DNA of 64,000 nucleotides. It comes from Cristatella mucedo (Eukaryota > Bryozoa > Phylactolaemata > Cristatellidae). The translations under genes and the position numbers were made by a program. Under the pieces are notes generated by a model, which did not search any database, was not told the DNA's origin, and was given only the letters and a program-made list of their open reading frames with translations. The stretch covers positions 377,001 through 441,000 of the forward strand of contig WPIO01000060.1 of NCBI GenBank assembly GCA_009760855.2. Reading direction: 5' to 3'. Positions 21,196 to 32,232 of this stretch are shown here, piece after piece. Every line of letters starts with the position of its first letter. Position 1 is the first letter of the stretch.

Positions 21196-23190
21196 GATAA
21201 TAATAATAATGCACTTGATAAAGCACCCTAAGAGAACTCAATCTCTTTCTATGCGCTTTACATTTGCTGCAAAGGGAAACTCAGTTGAATGGTGAGTAAC
21301 ATCATGCTTGACAAGCAAACACCTTGCCAGTAAGTTCCAGTCTGGCTTTAGAGCTAATCACTCCACAGAGTCAGCATTGCTTAGGGTATACAATGACCTA
21401 CTTAGGAATGCAGACATGAGTAGAGTGGCTCAGCTTGTTTTGCTTGATCTTTCGGCAGCTTTTGATACCATCGATCACAAAGTTCTTCTAGAGCGCCTCT
21501 CATCACGCCTGGGCATCACTGGCACTGCTCTGCAGTGGTTCAGGTCTTATCTCAGTCGGAGACTCCAGAGTATTGACGTGAATGGACAAAGATTATCTGA
21601 AGTACCTCTGAAATATGGAGTACCTCAGGGCTCAGTGCCAGGTCCGGTTCTTTTCACGGTTTATACTCTCCCTCTTGCGGATGTGATTGCCAAGCACAAT
21701 CTAGGCTTTCACTTCTATGCGGATGACAATCAGTTGTACCTTTGCTTTGATCCCTCCCAGCCTTCGAGCACCTCAAATTCTCTCAACTCACTTGCTGCAT
21801 GCATTGATGACATCCGCACATGGATGGCAGCAAATTTACTAAAACTAAACGATGATCAAACTAACTTACTTGTTATGGGCAAACCCAGTGTGATTCAGAG
21901 ATTGGAAAGGCTGACGCTCAAAATTGGCTCTGCCAGCATATCTCCAGTTGAATCAGCTCGGAATCTAGGTGTCATATTCCAAAGCGACCTCTCGTTAGAC
22001 GACCATATTAGCTCCACAGTCAAATCCGCCTATTTTCAGCTTCACAACATTGCTAAAATTCGGGCTTGTTTAGATAAAGATACCACGTCCAAGTTGGTCC
22101 ATGCATTCGTGACATCCCGTCTCGACTTCTGCAACTCACTGCTTACTGGCCTACCAGCATGTGCGATCAGGCGATTGCAGCTGGTGCAAAACTCTGCAGC
22201 TAGGCTTGTCTGTCGTGAGCGTCGCAGTTGCCACATTACTCCACTTCTCGCCGACCTGCACTGGCTACCAGTCAAGCAACGGATTGACTTCAAGGTTTTG
22301 TCGCTCACTTTTAGGTCCCTTCATTCTTTGGCTCCAGTCTATCTCTCAGATCTACTCTCCCATCAGGCCAAGCATCGTACCACCCGCTTTTCGGAATATG
22401 ACAGTCTACAAATACCCCGTACAAACCTCAAATCCTTTGGAGACCGTGCATTAAGTTCGTATGCTCCCAAAGCCGGGAACTCCCTCCCAACCTGTGTCAG
22501 AACATCCACTGACCTGACCACATTTAAAAAGAACTTAAAAACACACCTATTTAGGACAGCATTTAGTGGGTCCCTGTGATTCGTCCTTGATGTGCTTTTG
22601 CGTGCTGACACTGTGCATGCTGCCACTAACTACATTTGCATGCTGACCCTGTGCATGTCACCCCTAACCATATTATTCATTTCGTTTGTTTTTCAAGCAT
22701 GATTTTACTTACCATTCAATTGCATTTCACTTTGCAGCAAATGTAAAGCGCCTAGAAAGAGATTAAGTTCTCTGAAGGTGCTTTATCAAGTGCATTGTTA
22801 TAAACAAAATGAATAACAGGGTTAGGGGTGACATGCACAGGGTCAGCATGCAAATGTGGTTAGTGGCAGCATGCACAGTGTCTGCACGCATAAGCACATC
22901 AAAGACGAATCACGGGGACCCACAAAATGCTGTCCTAAGTAGGTGTGTTTTTAAGTTCTTTTTAAATGTGGTCAGGTCAGGGGATGTTCTGACGCAGGTT
23001 CGGAGGGAGTTCCAGGCTTTGGGAGCATACGAACTTAATGCACGGTCTCCAAAGGATTTGAGGTTTGTACGGGGTATTTGTACACTGTTGGATTCCGAAA
23101 AGCGGTTGGCACGATGCTTGGCCTGATGGGAGAGTAGATCTGAGAGAAAGACTGGAGCCAAAGAATGAAGTGACCCAAAAGTGATATTGA
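21196..23190 (-). mobile_element. LINE-A 3' copy (outer), split by a second LINE-A
   Basis: 21196-21320 is the reversed tail and start of the 3'UTR, beginning (ATA)n and AATGCACTTGATAAAGCACC. The same copy resumes at 22801 with AACAAAATGAATAACAGGG and runs to about 23190 through the reversed end of ORF2. An opposite-strand LINE-A sits between the two pieces, with a short AAAC at both edges as a possible target duplication. Confidence 0.8.
21321..22800 (+). mobile_element. LINE-A (inner), 5'-truncated, intact RT C-terminal part
   Basis: An uninterrupted frame (to stop 22577-22579) encodes most of an L2/CR1-type reverse transcriptase. It starts at KFQSGFRANHSTESALL; then come LLDLSAAFDTIDH (catalytic Asp), YGVPQGSVPGPVLF, FHFYADDNQLYLCF (the YADD active site), WMAANLLKLNDDQTNLLVMG, SRLDFCNSLLTGLP, HITPLLADLHWLPVKQRIDF, and FKKNLKTHLFRTAFSGSL. 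The 3'UTR ends in GATTAAGTTCTCTGAAGGTG and TTTATCAAGTGCATTGTTAT. The endonuclease half is absent. GSVP and YADDN differ from GSVL and YADDT in the 43-kb copy. Confidence 0.92.
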
Positions 23191-23192
23191 GG

Positions 23193-23340
23193 ATGAGGCA
23201 GCACGGCGTCTTGGTTAAGGTGCTCTCGCCCTCGACCAAGGTCTGGGGATCAAGGTCGTGGGCTCGAGCCCCGTGGCATACGTGAAGCGCCTGAATAGAG
23301 ATTAAATTCTTTTAGGACGCTTTAAAAAGTAATTATATAT
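23193..23340 (+). mobile_element. SINE-L, near full length
   Basis: The head TTGGTTAAGGTGCTCTCGCC, GTCGTGGGCTCGAGCCCCGT (B box) and GCATACGTGAAGCGCCTGAA are followed by GAGATTAAATTCTTTTAGGA and an AT-rich end. Confidence 0.8.
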
Positions 23341-23759
23341 TTTTTATATGAGTTCATAAAACACGTTATTCTGCGAGCGTCCCATTTAGCCCGAAAAAAA
23401 TCCAGGCCACTATTCAGCAGCGCTCTTATAAAGAGCGATTTCGAGAGGATGATCGTCCGCCCCTTTAGCTAGCAGCCTGTGTTTCATGCAGTACAGACAG
23501 AGTGCATGTAGAGGCGAGCAGTTGGCGAGCAGAAGCCTTTGGCAAAGTAGCAGGAGCTACAGCAACGTCTAAAAGGAGATGGATACAAGATGTGATTGCA
23601 ATAATTCAGACTATGTCGTGTTCCGACGTCGTCCGAGAAACCATCATCGTGCTCCAGCGATCGCTCTATCGTCCGTGAAATTGGATGACAGCACGGTAGT
23701 CGACCGACCACAAGGACTCTCGCGCCATACCTAGAGTATCGACGTGGAACCCACTTATC

Positions 23760-25940
23760 GATGCACGAACAGCTGTGCATGCTCAGCCGCATTGGCTCTG
23801 CTGGCAACTCCAAATGGGAAACGTGACTGGTCAAGAAGTTAGCGGCGAGTGTCTTCTCGCGATTACGACTCAAAACTTGGCTCTTAGGCTGGAGGTAAGG
23901 AGCTGGCACAGCACGATCCAGGTCTTAGGTTTGAGTCTTGGCCGCATGCAATCGTCTTTATTTCCCGCTAGTAGCCACTTTACTTTCTTTGGCGTTCGAA
24001 TACCAGGTGAATCCACCATCGAACCACTGAACCAGTCGGACATTAGTAACGGGTTTTTGCCAGCGAACGATTGTTGCCATAGTGACCGACGACAAATACA
24101 ACTGATCAAAAGCTAAGTGCATGGGAACTATCTGAGAAGAAATGATTAAGGCCATAATAATAATGACAATAATAATAAGGATGCAGAATTTTCATATGTC
24201 AATAGAGCTATCTCTTTCTGGGCACAGCGCAGAGGTTGAAAAGGAAGCATACCAAAACAACGAGAAAGTTGCAGTATTCATATGGTCATAAAAGAAAAAT
24301 TTGCATGAAACTACGCACACGGAGATATTATCAGTTGGGTTTTTTGTTTCTCTTTAAATGCTATTTATTGAGTCAGAGGATATAGCAATACCAGTCTATT
24401 GAAGTCCTCAGGCCTAGGGCGCACACGAGCTGATGGTACTGTCGTCGTTCAGAGGCACAGCTACACGCTCCAGAGTGAGAGCTCCAGGCTCGACAAGTGT
24501 AGCAAGTGGAGGCTCGAAAGAGAAGCATTTCGGACTAGTTGACATGAGCAATAGAATAGTAAAGGGACCGGAAATTGACGGGCGATACCTCGTAAGTCTA
24601 CAGGCTGCTCAAATATACCAGTGGAGAGCTGAATTGTATTCAAGCGCTATATGCGCAAAGGAAGCCGAACAACACTGGACTAGGTTAAACGTCGCGATTT
24701 TGTATCGCGGTTGTAATCATTTTTTACTATTACTAGGGTTTCATTTGTCCAATCTGGCCGGCATGGACTTTAGCCGCTGTAAGCAAAATAGTATTTATAA
24801 AAGAAAGGATAATAGAAAATATATTAAATAAATATATATATTCTATAATAATAAACATATATACGTATATATATATATTATATATATAGAGAGAGATAAT
24901 AATAGATAATATATTTAAAAGAAAGGATAACAGAAAAATAGTCTGCCTTTCTTCTTACCGTATGACGGCGAGATGAGTGGCGAGCACAAGGGGTCATACA
25001 GATCAAGTATAGCGATTCCCTTTGAAAGGATAGCGCCGCTCGCTATAACGCCACCTCTCAGTTGAGCCCTGTCGGAAGTAGACACATACCGCCGGAAGCG
25101 ATTAGCCTGATCAAGCTCAAAAAGGACCCGGGTATAATGGCAGATCGCCGCCATTGAACGACGCACCGTGCATTAGCCCAGAAACATTAGCTCAACTTCC
25201 ACATGCGATCGCGTAACTCAGTTCGATAGCGCTAAGGCAGTGACAGTATAAGGTAGTGCTAGGCCAATCCGTTGCGCGCTCGTTGGCACCAATTCGAGGG
25301 AATCCGCTCCGCCAGCAGCGCAGCTGCACCAGCTCGGGGGAAGAAAAGAGGAAGTTGAAGGTCGTCGAAGGTGACATCAGCACTGACTCTGAGCTGCTCG
25401 GCCATCTTGCTTAATAAGCAATCCATGCTGTGAATCAGCCGAAGGGTATCGTCGTAATTTGTACGCGTCTTTAACGCAGTCTAGCCTTCCACACACACAG
25501 CCCCCCGAGGGTATGCAGACGGCGCGCAGAGAACTGCCGCCGCCGCCGGGAGAGAAGCAATCGTCATTGCTTTCTTTTTGTAGGGGCGAAAGCCGAGCCA
25601 ACCAGGCTCCCGCAGACAACCGGCTCGGCGAGCAGGCTGCAGACGACGGCAGCTTGTTGAGATGATCCTGGCTGGCCTCAAGCTCTAGCGAGCACGTAGG
25701 TCAAGTCCGACATTCGCCCGACGGTCCCTTAGATGAGCCGAGCAGCCACTTCCGCTTTGACGGTTTTTCAAATAAAAATGGTGGTAACAGTAAAAATATT
25801 TATATAAAATATTTATATAAAACTCCAAGAGAGCTAAATCTATTGTTAGCCAACATACATAAGGTTGAGGGAAAAGGTCGCGCGCCGTGTTTTTAATAGT
25901 AATTTAAAGGAATAATAACTTGAGGAATTTAATAAAGACT
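23760..25940. other. Unit I segment without recognised genes
   Basis: 24155-24320 has weak resemblance to a reversed LINE-A tail after an (ATA)n stretch. AT-rich simple sequence lies at 24820-24920. The rest, including a 132-codon plus-strand ORF at 24433-24831, matches nothing I recognise, and no counterpart was seen in unit II. Confidence 0.4.
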
Positions 25941-28304
25941 TAATGAAAAATAGGGCGCACGAACTTTTTCCTCGACCCAATATCCTGGAGAGGAAGCGTG
26001 TCGATTAGATTGTGATGATACGAAGGAAAAAAACGACGGGAACTTGACGCGTTCAAAGCCAAGACTGTAAGGAACGAGTGGGTTTGAAGGTGCTTTTGAA
26101 ATTTCGCTTGTCCCTCCCTCCTGGCGAGTACGCGCTTGTCCGACGTGCGTCTCGTGAAATTAGGGAGATCCCCTTTTTCGCACCTGTCTCGCAACTCGCG
26201 CAACTCGCGCAACTCAACAACAACAAATCACCCACGGTTGTTTACGAGCAAATGTCAAAATACAGAGCGGCCTAAGGCCGTCTGGAATCGGTCAGAACGT
26301 CCGCCGCCTCAATGCGGCTTGTCCAGCGCTCCGGGCACCGATCGAACTATCGAAGCTGATGTCCTCGTAGGGCATTAAACGCCGAGACGTAAAGCGTTGC
26401 GTTGACGTTAGGCCGCTTGTGTTCGAGCCGAATCCCGATGTACGGCGGTTACCAAAGCGTTCGTTTATTATAAATAATTTCGATGTTTGGTTCCAAGGGC
26501 AACCGCCGTCGCAGAGAACGCCACAACCGTTACGTCTGCTGCGGTCGGGGACCGGAGAGTGCGTCATCCGCTGCGAGACTGGCGAGGGTCAAGGCAAGAA
26601 ACGGAAGCGCCCTCCCTTGCGCATGGTCCTCTACTGCGTCCTCGGTGACCCGCAAATGGCTGGCTGCACGTGAAAGTGTGGCCATTTACGCGGCTCGTGC
26701 AAGGAAAGCAGTAATTTCCAGAAGCCGTAGAGTCCAAAGCCAGCGACCCAGATCACTTAAAAAACCCATCGGGCCGCCTCGTGGTACGGAGACGGTTGCG
26801 GAATGAACGCGGCTAATTTATAGTAATCGCTCATATCCCTACTAGCGTGCAAGTGGATAGCGAAACTTGAGAAGGCGTCGGCACTCCCTTCGCTGACCTC
26901 CGACCCGGATATTTTCGTATGCTTGGTGGTAGCTAGCGTAGACTAGAAGTGAGGACTCCTTTGTTCTGGCAATTTACCTGCTGCCTTGGTGGTCATTCTG
27001 CTGGCGGACGGACGAGGGCGCCGTAAACTCTTAGGTATCCCTGAATGCCTTGTTGTCTTACGTCACAGGTGCGGATGGGCTAACCGGAAGCCGTCTTTCG
27101 ACGTAGTCCGCCTTAATCTGGACGCTCCCAGTTTCAATCCGACTGGGCAGCACGAGCAAAGATGCGTGAATTGAACGTACAGCTACCGTGCCGGCGCCTG
27201 GGAGTGGCGCTAAATGCTTTCCTTTAAGCATCGGCTACGGAAAAAATTCCGGGATCCTACTTGCAGGATCTGAGGTGCGTACTCTCAGGACGCGTCAGAT
27301 AGTTACACGCACTGCAGCCCAACTCCAGGCTGCCTCCGAGGGGCGTAACAAGCAGTGGCCGCTATGATCACCATTGCTCTCACTTAGTTTTCAGAAATAG
27401 CGTGCGTCATGTGATCGCTGTCGCCGCCTTGAGCGGTCTATCTAGTACAGGTCTTTTCTAATCTGCCTGTTTATCTATGTGTACCCAGGCTTGGCGTGTT
27501 CAGATATTCGGTTGGCTGGGACGGGACGGCTGTAATGTGGTAAGGGTCACCGGCTAGGCCGGGTTTGACCTATAGGCATGGCCGGATGTGCGGTGACGAG
27601 AGGTCACCGGGGCTCTTGGGTAACTGAAGTGGGCCAAGTTGGTCGTGGTGTTGGAGGCTCCTAGTCTCGCCGAGTTAAGCACCTGGATGGGTGCAGGCGT
27701 GCTTTGGCGATGCGGCCACGCACGCAAGGCAACGAGTGCCCAAGGCCCGAGCGGAGCTGGATAGCACGCTCGTTGTTGTGACTTGTATATTTTGCGCTCC
27801 CCGTGTAGCGTGTTCGTGGTTCCCCCCCCCCCCGGGAGTTGGCGTCTTTCGGCGGAAGCTCTCGACTGTGGTAGACGTCGACTCCGACTAGCCAAGCAGT
27901 TACTCAGCTAGCCGGATTTTTTACGGCGTACGCTCGTACTTTAGAACGGAGTCAGTACTACGGCGGGACTGCGGAAGCCGACTGACCAACTAACACGTTG
28001 TTGTTGGCGCATGCGATATTATAAAGATGTTTAACCTGACGGCCATTCGTCTTAACCTAGCTCAGCGGCATGGCGAGCGGTGGCGTAGTCAGAGCATGGC
28101 GGGGCTTTGCGGGAATTAGCCTCGGACCCCTAGAATTCGGCTACATATGAATTTACTTGCGATGCTCATTTCGACGGACATTTCGCTCTGCTCGAGAGCG
28201 ATTGTCTGTGGCAAGGTCCCCCTGCGTCCGTTCCCGTACGCGATACTCGTACGGATTTCCCTTGGATTTCGATGTAGATTTGCCGTCGGCATTTGCAGCA
28301 GCTT

Positions 28305-28448
28305 CTACCGCTCGACTGCCTTTCGAGCGATGGCGTCGAGACGCTTCTCAAGTTCGCGAGCTCTTGCCCGACTCGGGTGACGGATCGCGGTATTAGTGAC
28401 GATGACAAGCGAGAAAACAAGAAACCGCCGCCTCGACTCGTCGGACAT
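28305..28448 (-). CDS. Short MSDES protein, copy I, signal-peptide-like (hypothetical)
   Basis: This 47-codon frame starts MSDESRRRFLVFSLVIVTNT, a charged N-terminus and a hydrophobic stretch, then HPSRARA (a possible cleavage site) and an amphipathic RELEKRLDAIARKAVER before TAG. The unit II copy at 42171 keeps the same start and layout. A GT after GAGCG just before the stop could instead be a splice donor, so the gene may continue. The frame is also open upstream of this Met. I recognise no family; a small secreted or signal-anchored protein is an inference. Confidence 0.3.
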   Translation of the reverse strand: MSDESRRRFLVFSLVIVTNTAIRHPSRARARELEKRLDAIARKAVER

Positions 28449-28744
28449 ACAGGAGAGAATGGAAGCGGGGCGCGAAGTAAATTTCCGGTACGCAGCGCAC
28501 CGTTGACGAATGGTGCGCACTGCACAGCGAGCCTCGACTTTGGCGCCTTTCGCACCGCATTCGCTTCGACCGATCGGTGAGAGTCCAGTTGGCCGGCACA
28601 CGGTCTGTTTCAGGGCGGCCGCCGCCGCGCTCACTTCGCGCCTCGCTCGCTTCGTCCGAATGTGCGTCCGCGCGCTGCGCAGGAATTCTAGCAGCTCGGG
28701 GCGCTAGCCGTCGCGTGCCGCCGCTGACGATCGAACTCTCTTTT

Positions 28745-28860
28745 CGTTCGGGCCGCGGTCATGGGCTCGAGACCATATGTATGTTTCAGTATGTCAAGCG
28801 CCTGCATAGAGATTAAGTATTCTTAGGGCGCAGTACAAATGAATTATATTTTGTATTTCT
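28745..28860 (+). mobile_element. SINE-L partial
   Basis: GTCATGGGCTCGAGACC is followed by GTCAAGCGCCTGCATAGAGA, TTAAGTATTCTTAGGGCGCA and ACAAATGAATTATATT. Confidence 0.7.
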
Positions 28861-29239
28861 TATGGGCATCGCTGGAGCGGCGGCGCCACCGATATACTAA
28901 TCCGCAAAACCTGCTCCACGTTGCAGAGGCCGGCTCACCCTTGTATTCCTCCGCGTTCTTCTGCCTCGGTTGATGTAATAATTCATCACAGTATTTGTCT
29001 TGGGAGCACCGACCGCATGCGCTTTGCCTCGCTGTGCCTCTTCTTCACTGGCCGGACAGCGAAAGAAAGACGAGATCGCGATCGAGCCCTTCCTCTGATC
29101 TGTGACCTGCTGCAGCAGAGCATTATACCGTGCGACACTGAACCGGAAGACCAAAGGCCATCAAGGGTTTCCAGGGACAGTCGTTCCTCGCCAGTTCGCG
29201 CTTCAACTGTCGCGGCTTCACTCTATCGCAAAGCCGTGC

Positions 29240-29398
29240 TGGCGAACTAGCTAAGGCGGTTGCTTTTCACGACCTCGGTCCCGAAGTCGTGGGTTCGAAT
29301 CCTGCCGCGGCGATCCTTTATTGCCACTGCAAGCGGTGGTGATAGCCGTAAAGGATCTTCTGTCGCTATACAAAAGAGGCTGTTAAATCAGCTTGTAT
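29240..29398 (+). mobile_element. SINE-T, near full length
   Basis: The head GAACTAGCTAAGGCGGTTGC, a self-complementary GACCTCGGTCCCGAAGTCGT and the B box GGTTCGAATCC come first. The body CACTGCAAGCGGTGGTGATA ... CTGTCGCTATACAAAAGAGG and the end CTGTTAAATCAGCT follow. This is the best-preserved copy. Confidence 0.85.
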
Positions 29399-29794
29399 TT
29401 TTATTGTACTTTTTCCAAATATATTTATTAAAAAGTTGATCGGGAGAGTGAGCATTATACAATGCTCGGTTTTCTGAGTCAATGATATACTCTGTATTAC
29501 AATTACAATTAAAATTAATGTACGTACGGACTGTAGGCCTATGTTTTAGGGCCCCGCCGCGAATCCTTCAATATCAAGTGCAGCCGTTCAACCCCTTCTT
29601 GTTTGTGGGCAAGAACTTTTTCCAAAAAATCGGGTGTGATGAAACCAAGCCAATCAGAACGTGCTGTTTGCACTGATTGGCTATCCTTTCCTTTAAATGT
29701 ACAATTAAATGTTCAGTAATAATACTAGGATATTTGTAACGTTTAATGTGTCATTTCTTTATTTTGTCTAATATATTGGGCAATGCCAGTGTAA
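29399..29794. other. AT-rich spacer, nothing recognised
   Basis: This AT-rich DNA lies between SINE-T and a LINE-A tail. No ORF, RNA or repeat is recognised. Confidence 0.4.
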
Positions 29795-29900
29795 TAATAT
29801 TCTATTGCGTATCACTTTGCAGCAAATGTAAAGCGCCTAGAAAGAGATTAGGTTCTCTGAGGGCGCTTTATCAAGTGCAATATTATTATTATTATTATAG
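29795..29900 (+). mobile_element. LINE-A 3' tail
   Basis: TTTGCAGCAAATGTAAAGCG, GAGATTAGGTTCTCTGAGGG, TTTATCAAGTGCAATATTAT and (ATT)n. Confidence 0.85.
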
Positions 29901-30107
29901 TGACTGAAGGGGTGCTATTTCATGTCCAGAGGTTTTAATTATGTTAAAAACAGTATTTAGAGGGTCGTGATCGAGTTGTATATGCTCTAACTACGAAAAT
30001 ATTGTATTTGTAAATACAGAATCCTACTTTGCGGAAATTCACGTATCGCGGTTAGAGTCTGGAACTAATTAATCGTGATAAACGAGGGACGACTGCACTT
30101 CATGTTC

Positions 30108-30184
30108 TTCGGTGCGATTCGGTGCGATTCGGTGCGATTCGGTACGATTCGGTGCGATTCGGTGCGATTCGGTGCGATTCGGCA
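30108..30184 (-). repeat. Tandem decamer (GGTGCGATTC)n
   Basis: About seven head-to-tail 10-bp units, one with a G-to-A change (GGTACGATTC). The period is 10, so all reading frames stay open across it only by chance. Confidence 0.92.
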
Positions 30185-30689
30185 TTCTTGATCCTTTTTC
30201 CTGTGCTTCATGATGATAGCAATGACAAAATATTAGCAATAGCGTCATAAATGACATAAATCTCTCTCTCTCTCTAAGCGCTTAAAAAATACCGCAAGCG
30301 CTTAGGGACGACGCCCGGACACACGCCATGGCTAAGCGGTAGACAAAAGACGCAGCACCGACGGGCATATTTACTAGGAAGCCGGCTAACTCTGTAGGCA
30401 GAACACGGTCACGTGCACAGACTCTGGAGTCGTTGCGAGCCCAATCGAGTTTCGAGCATCCAGCCAGCTCGTCGATTAGCACGTCCCTGGATATCAAGGC
30501 TTCAGCGACCTTGGGAGTAAACGTGCCTATTACACTTGAGTATGAATTGATTTGAGAAGGAGCTTGAAATCGTCATCATCCAAGAACATTTTGTGGTCTC
30601 GTACTGTTGAATGCGGTAATTGATATTTTCTGTTTTTTCGGAGAGCACCCCGAGAGTATGTTCAGAGGAATGACTGGAGATAATAATTA

Positions 30690-31075
30690 TTAGAATAATA
30701 TAATACTACCAATAGTACATTTATTATAGTGCCGTCAGAGAACCCAATCTCTTTCTAGGCACTTTTACGTTTGCTGCAAAGGAAGCACAATCGAATGGTT
30801 AGCGGTAGTATCCTCAATGACAACAAGAGTAACATGGTTAGGGTGCCATGCACAGGGTCAGCATGCAAGTATGGTTAGTGGCAGCATGCGCAGTGTCAGC
30901 ACGCATAAGCACACAAAGGACGAATAACAGGGGCCCACTGAATTGTGTGATAAATAGATGCGTTTTTAGCTTTATTTTAAATGTGGTCAAATCAGGTGAT
31001 TTGGCGACGGAAGTCGGAAGTGAGTTCTGACTTTGGGAGCGTACAAATTAAATGCACGGTCTAGTAATGGAAGCA
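30690..31075 (-). mobile_element. LINE-A 3' fragment
   Basis: The reversed tail CCCAATCTCTTTCTAGGCAC, the 3'UTR with AGTGGCAGCATGCGCAGTGT and the end of ORF2 are present. Truncated near 31075. Confidence 0.8.
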
Positions 31076-31099
31076 AATTTCATCTTTGGCTTGAGGATA

Positions 31100-31262
31100 T
31101 GTTATTAGTTTGTATAGCGTGGTTCGAGAACTTAATCTATTTTCAGGTACCTTAAGTGTGCCGAAGGGCTCGAGTCAACGACCTCGGCAATCAAATATAC
31201 CCAGCTTGACCTCGGTTATCAAAGGCGAACACCTTGACCCCCTCGGCCAAACCAGGGTGCCG
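31100..31262 (-). mobile_element. SINE-L, diverged
   Basis: TTGTATAGCGTGGTTCGAGA, GGGCTCGAGTCAACGACCTC and CCTCGGCCAAACCAGGGTGC are the reversed tail, B box and head. Confidence 0.7.
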
Positions 31263-31382
31263 AGATGATAGTCTCGACATAGACTATGTCATAAGCATAA
31301 ACTCTCATTTGCCTTTCCCGAGCTAGCTATGAAATTCAGTCACTGGTCAGCCAGCATATTTAGAATACAAGACCTTCTAGAT

Positions 31383-31568
31383 CAGTGGTTCTCAATCTTT
31401 CTCATGCCGTGACCCTTTAATACAGTTCCTCGTCTTGTGGCGACCCCAGCCATAAAATTATTGTGTGCAAAATTTGGAAATGCATGTTTTCCGATGGTAT
31501 TATGAGACCCCTGCGAAAGGTTCGTTCGACCCCCAAAGGGGTCGCGACCCACAGGTTGAGAACCGCTG
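31383..31568. mobile_element. SPIN-like non-autonomous hAT element, 186 bp
   Basis: The terminal inverted repeats are CAGTGGTTCTCAATC and its partner GGTTGAGAACCGCTG. They are flanked by a perfect 8-bp target duplication TTCTAGAT (31375-31382 and 31569-31576), the hAT hallmark. Inside, ATGCCGTGACCCTTTAATAC, AGTTCCTCGTCTTGTGGCGA, GTTTTCCGATGG and CCCCAAAGGGGTCGCGACCC match my memory of the non-autonomous SPIN (Space Invaders) family of tetrapods. The AT-rich middle is shorter than in the consensus I remember. There is no coding capacity. Confidence 0.93.
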
Positions 31569-31576
31569 TTCTAGAT

Positions 31577-32058
31577 GTTTGCATATGCTGCTCATAATAA
31601 ACCGCATTACGTTAGGCTGCGTTAATTTGCCACGTTTCCTTGTTCCGATTTCCCCTTCAGACAAAGAGCAACGCGTTTCCGTGTGGTAGATTTGGGGTTT
31701 AGAGATTGGCAGTGGTGCTTAACTTCTTCTCGGACCCACCGTACTTGGTTGACAGGCGATTTTCTGTGTGACATATATGCTCAACTTTTTCAATGGAAAA
31801 AGGCCGTTTTCAAATGTCAGCTTGAAGTTTACTCAGTTCACTACAAGATTGTGCTTTGATATTGCGACACTTTCCACAATTTTATCAACAAATTAATTTT
31901 ACATCTCATCCGACATTCAATCTTTTGTTCTACGAAAGTCATTTTTGACATGATTCGTACATATTTGCAACCATTATTTCCTATTTCCTTCGCAGTTAGC
32001 TTCCCGATTCATTTTTGTCGAAGAGGGAGTTTACAGAATTCGGGCCTACTTAAATGAA
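31577..32058. other. Duplicated AT-rich segment, no gene recognised
   Basis: 31660-31730 pairs with 46190-46258 and 31730-32050 with 49590-49930, showing that the LTR element of unit II was inserted between them. Stops break every frame in one or both copies. Confidence 0.5.
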
Positions 32059-32059
32059 A

Positions 32060-32232
32060 AAATATACATAATTCATTTGTATAGCACTCTGACAGAACCC
32101 AATCTCTATTCAGGCGCTTCACATGGGGCCACTGGGCTTGAGCCCACGACCTTGGCTGTAAAATGCATCCATCTTGTCCGCGGTCGTCAAATGCGAGCAC
32201 CTTAACCACTGGGCCAAACCAGGGCTGCTGAT
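32060..32232 (-). mobile_element. SINE-L, near full length
   Basis: AATTCATTTGTATAGCACTC, CAATCTCTATTCAGGCGCTT, GGGCTTGAGCCCACGACCTT and CTTAACCACTGGGCCAAACC: tail, B box and head, all reversed. Confidence 0.82.

Larger units (their letters stand above)
25980..28980. repeat. Best-preserved block of the duplication (unit I side)
   Basis: It pairs with 39540-42740 in the same orientation. Strongest identity is around 26990-27060 against 41145-41220 and 28500-28650 against 42240-42390. Unit II has gained LINE-B, a GA microsatellite and two LINE-A tails inside this block and lost about 27.5-28.1 kb. Confidence 0.8.

Noticed and set aside
21196-21330. 5' inversion (twin priming) of the LINE-A at 21.3 kb
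   Set aside because: The inverted piece is the 3' tail and its continuation is found at 22801, so nested insertion explains it better.
30108-30184. CRISPR-like array
   Set aside because: The repeats are contiguous 10-mers without spacers, in a eukaryotic genome.
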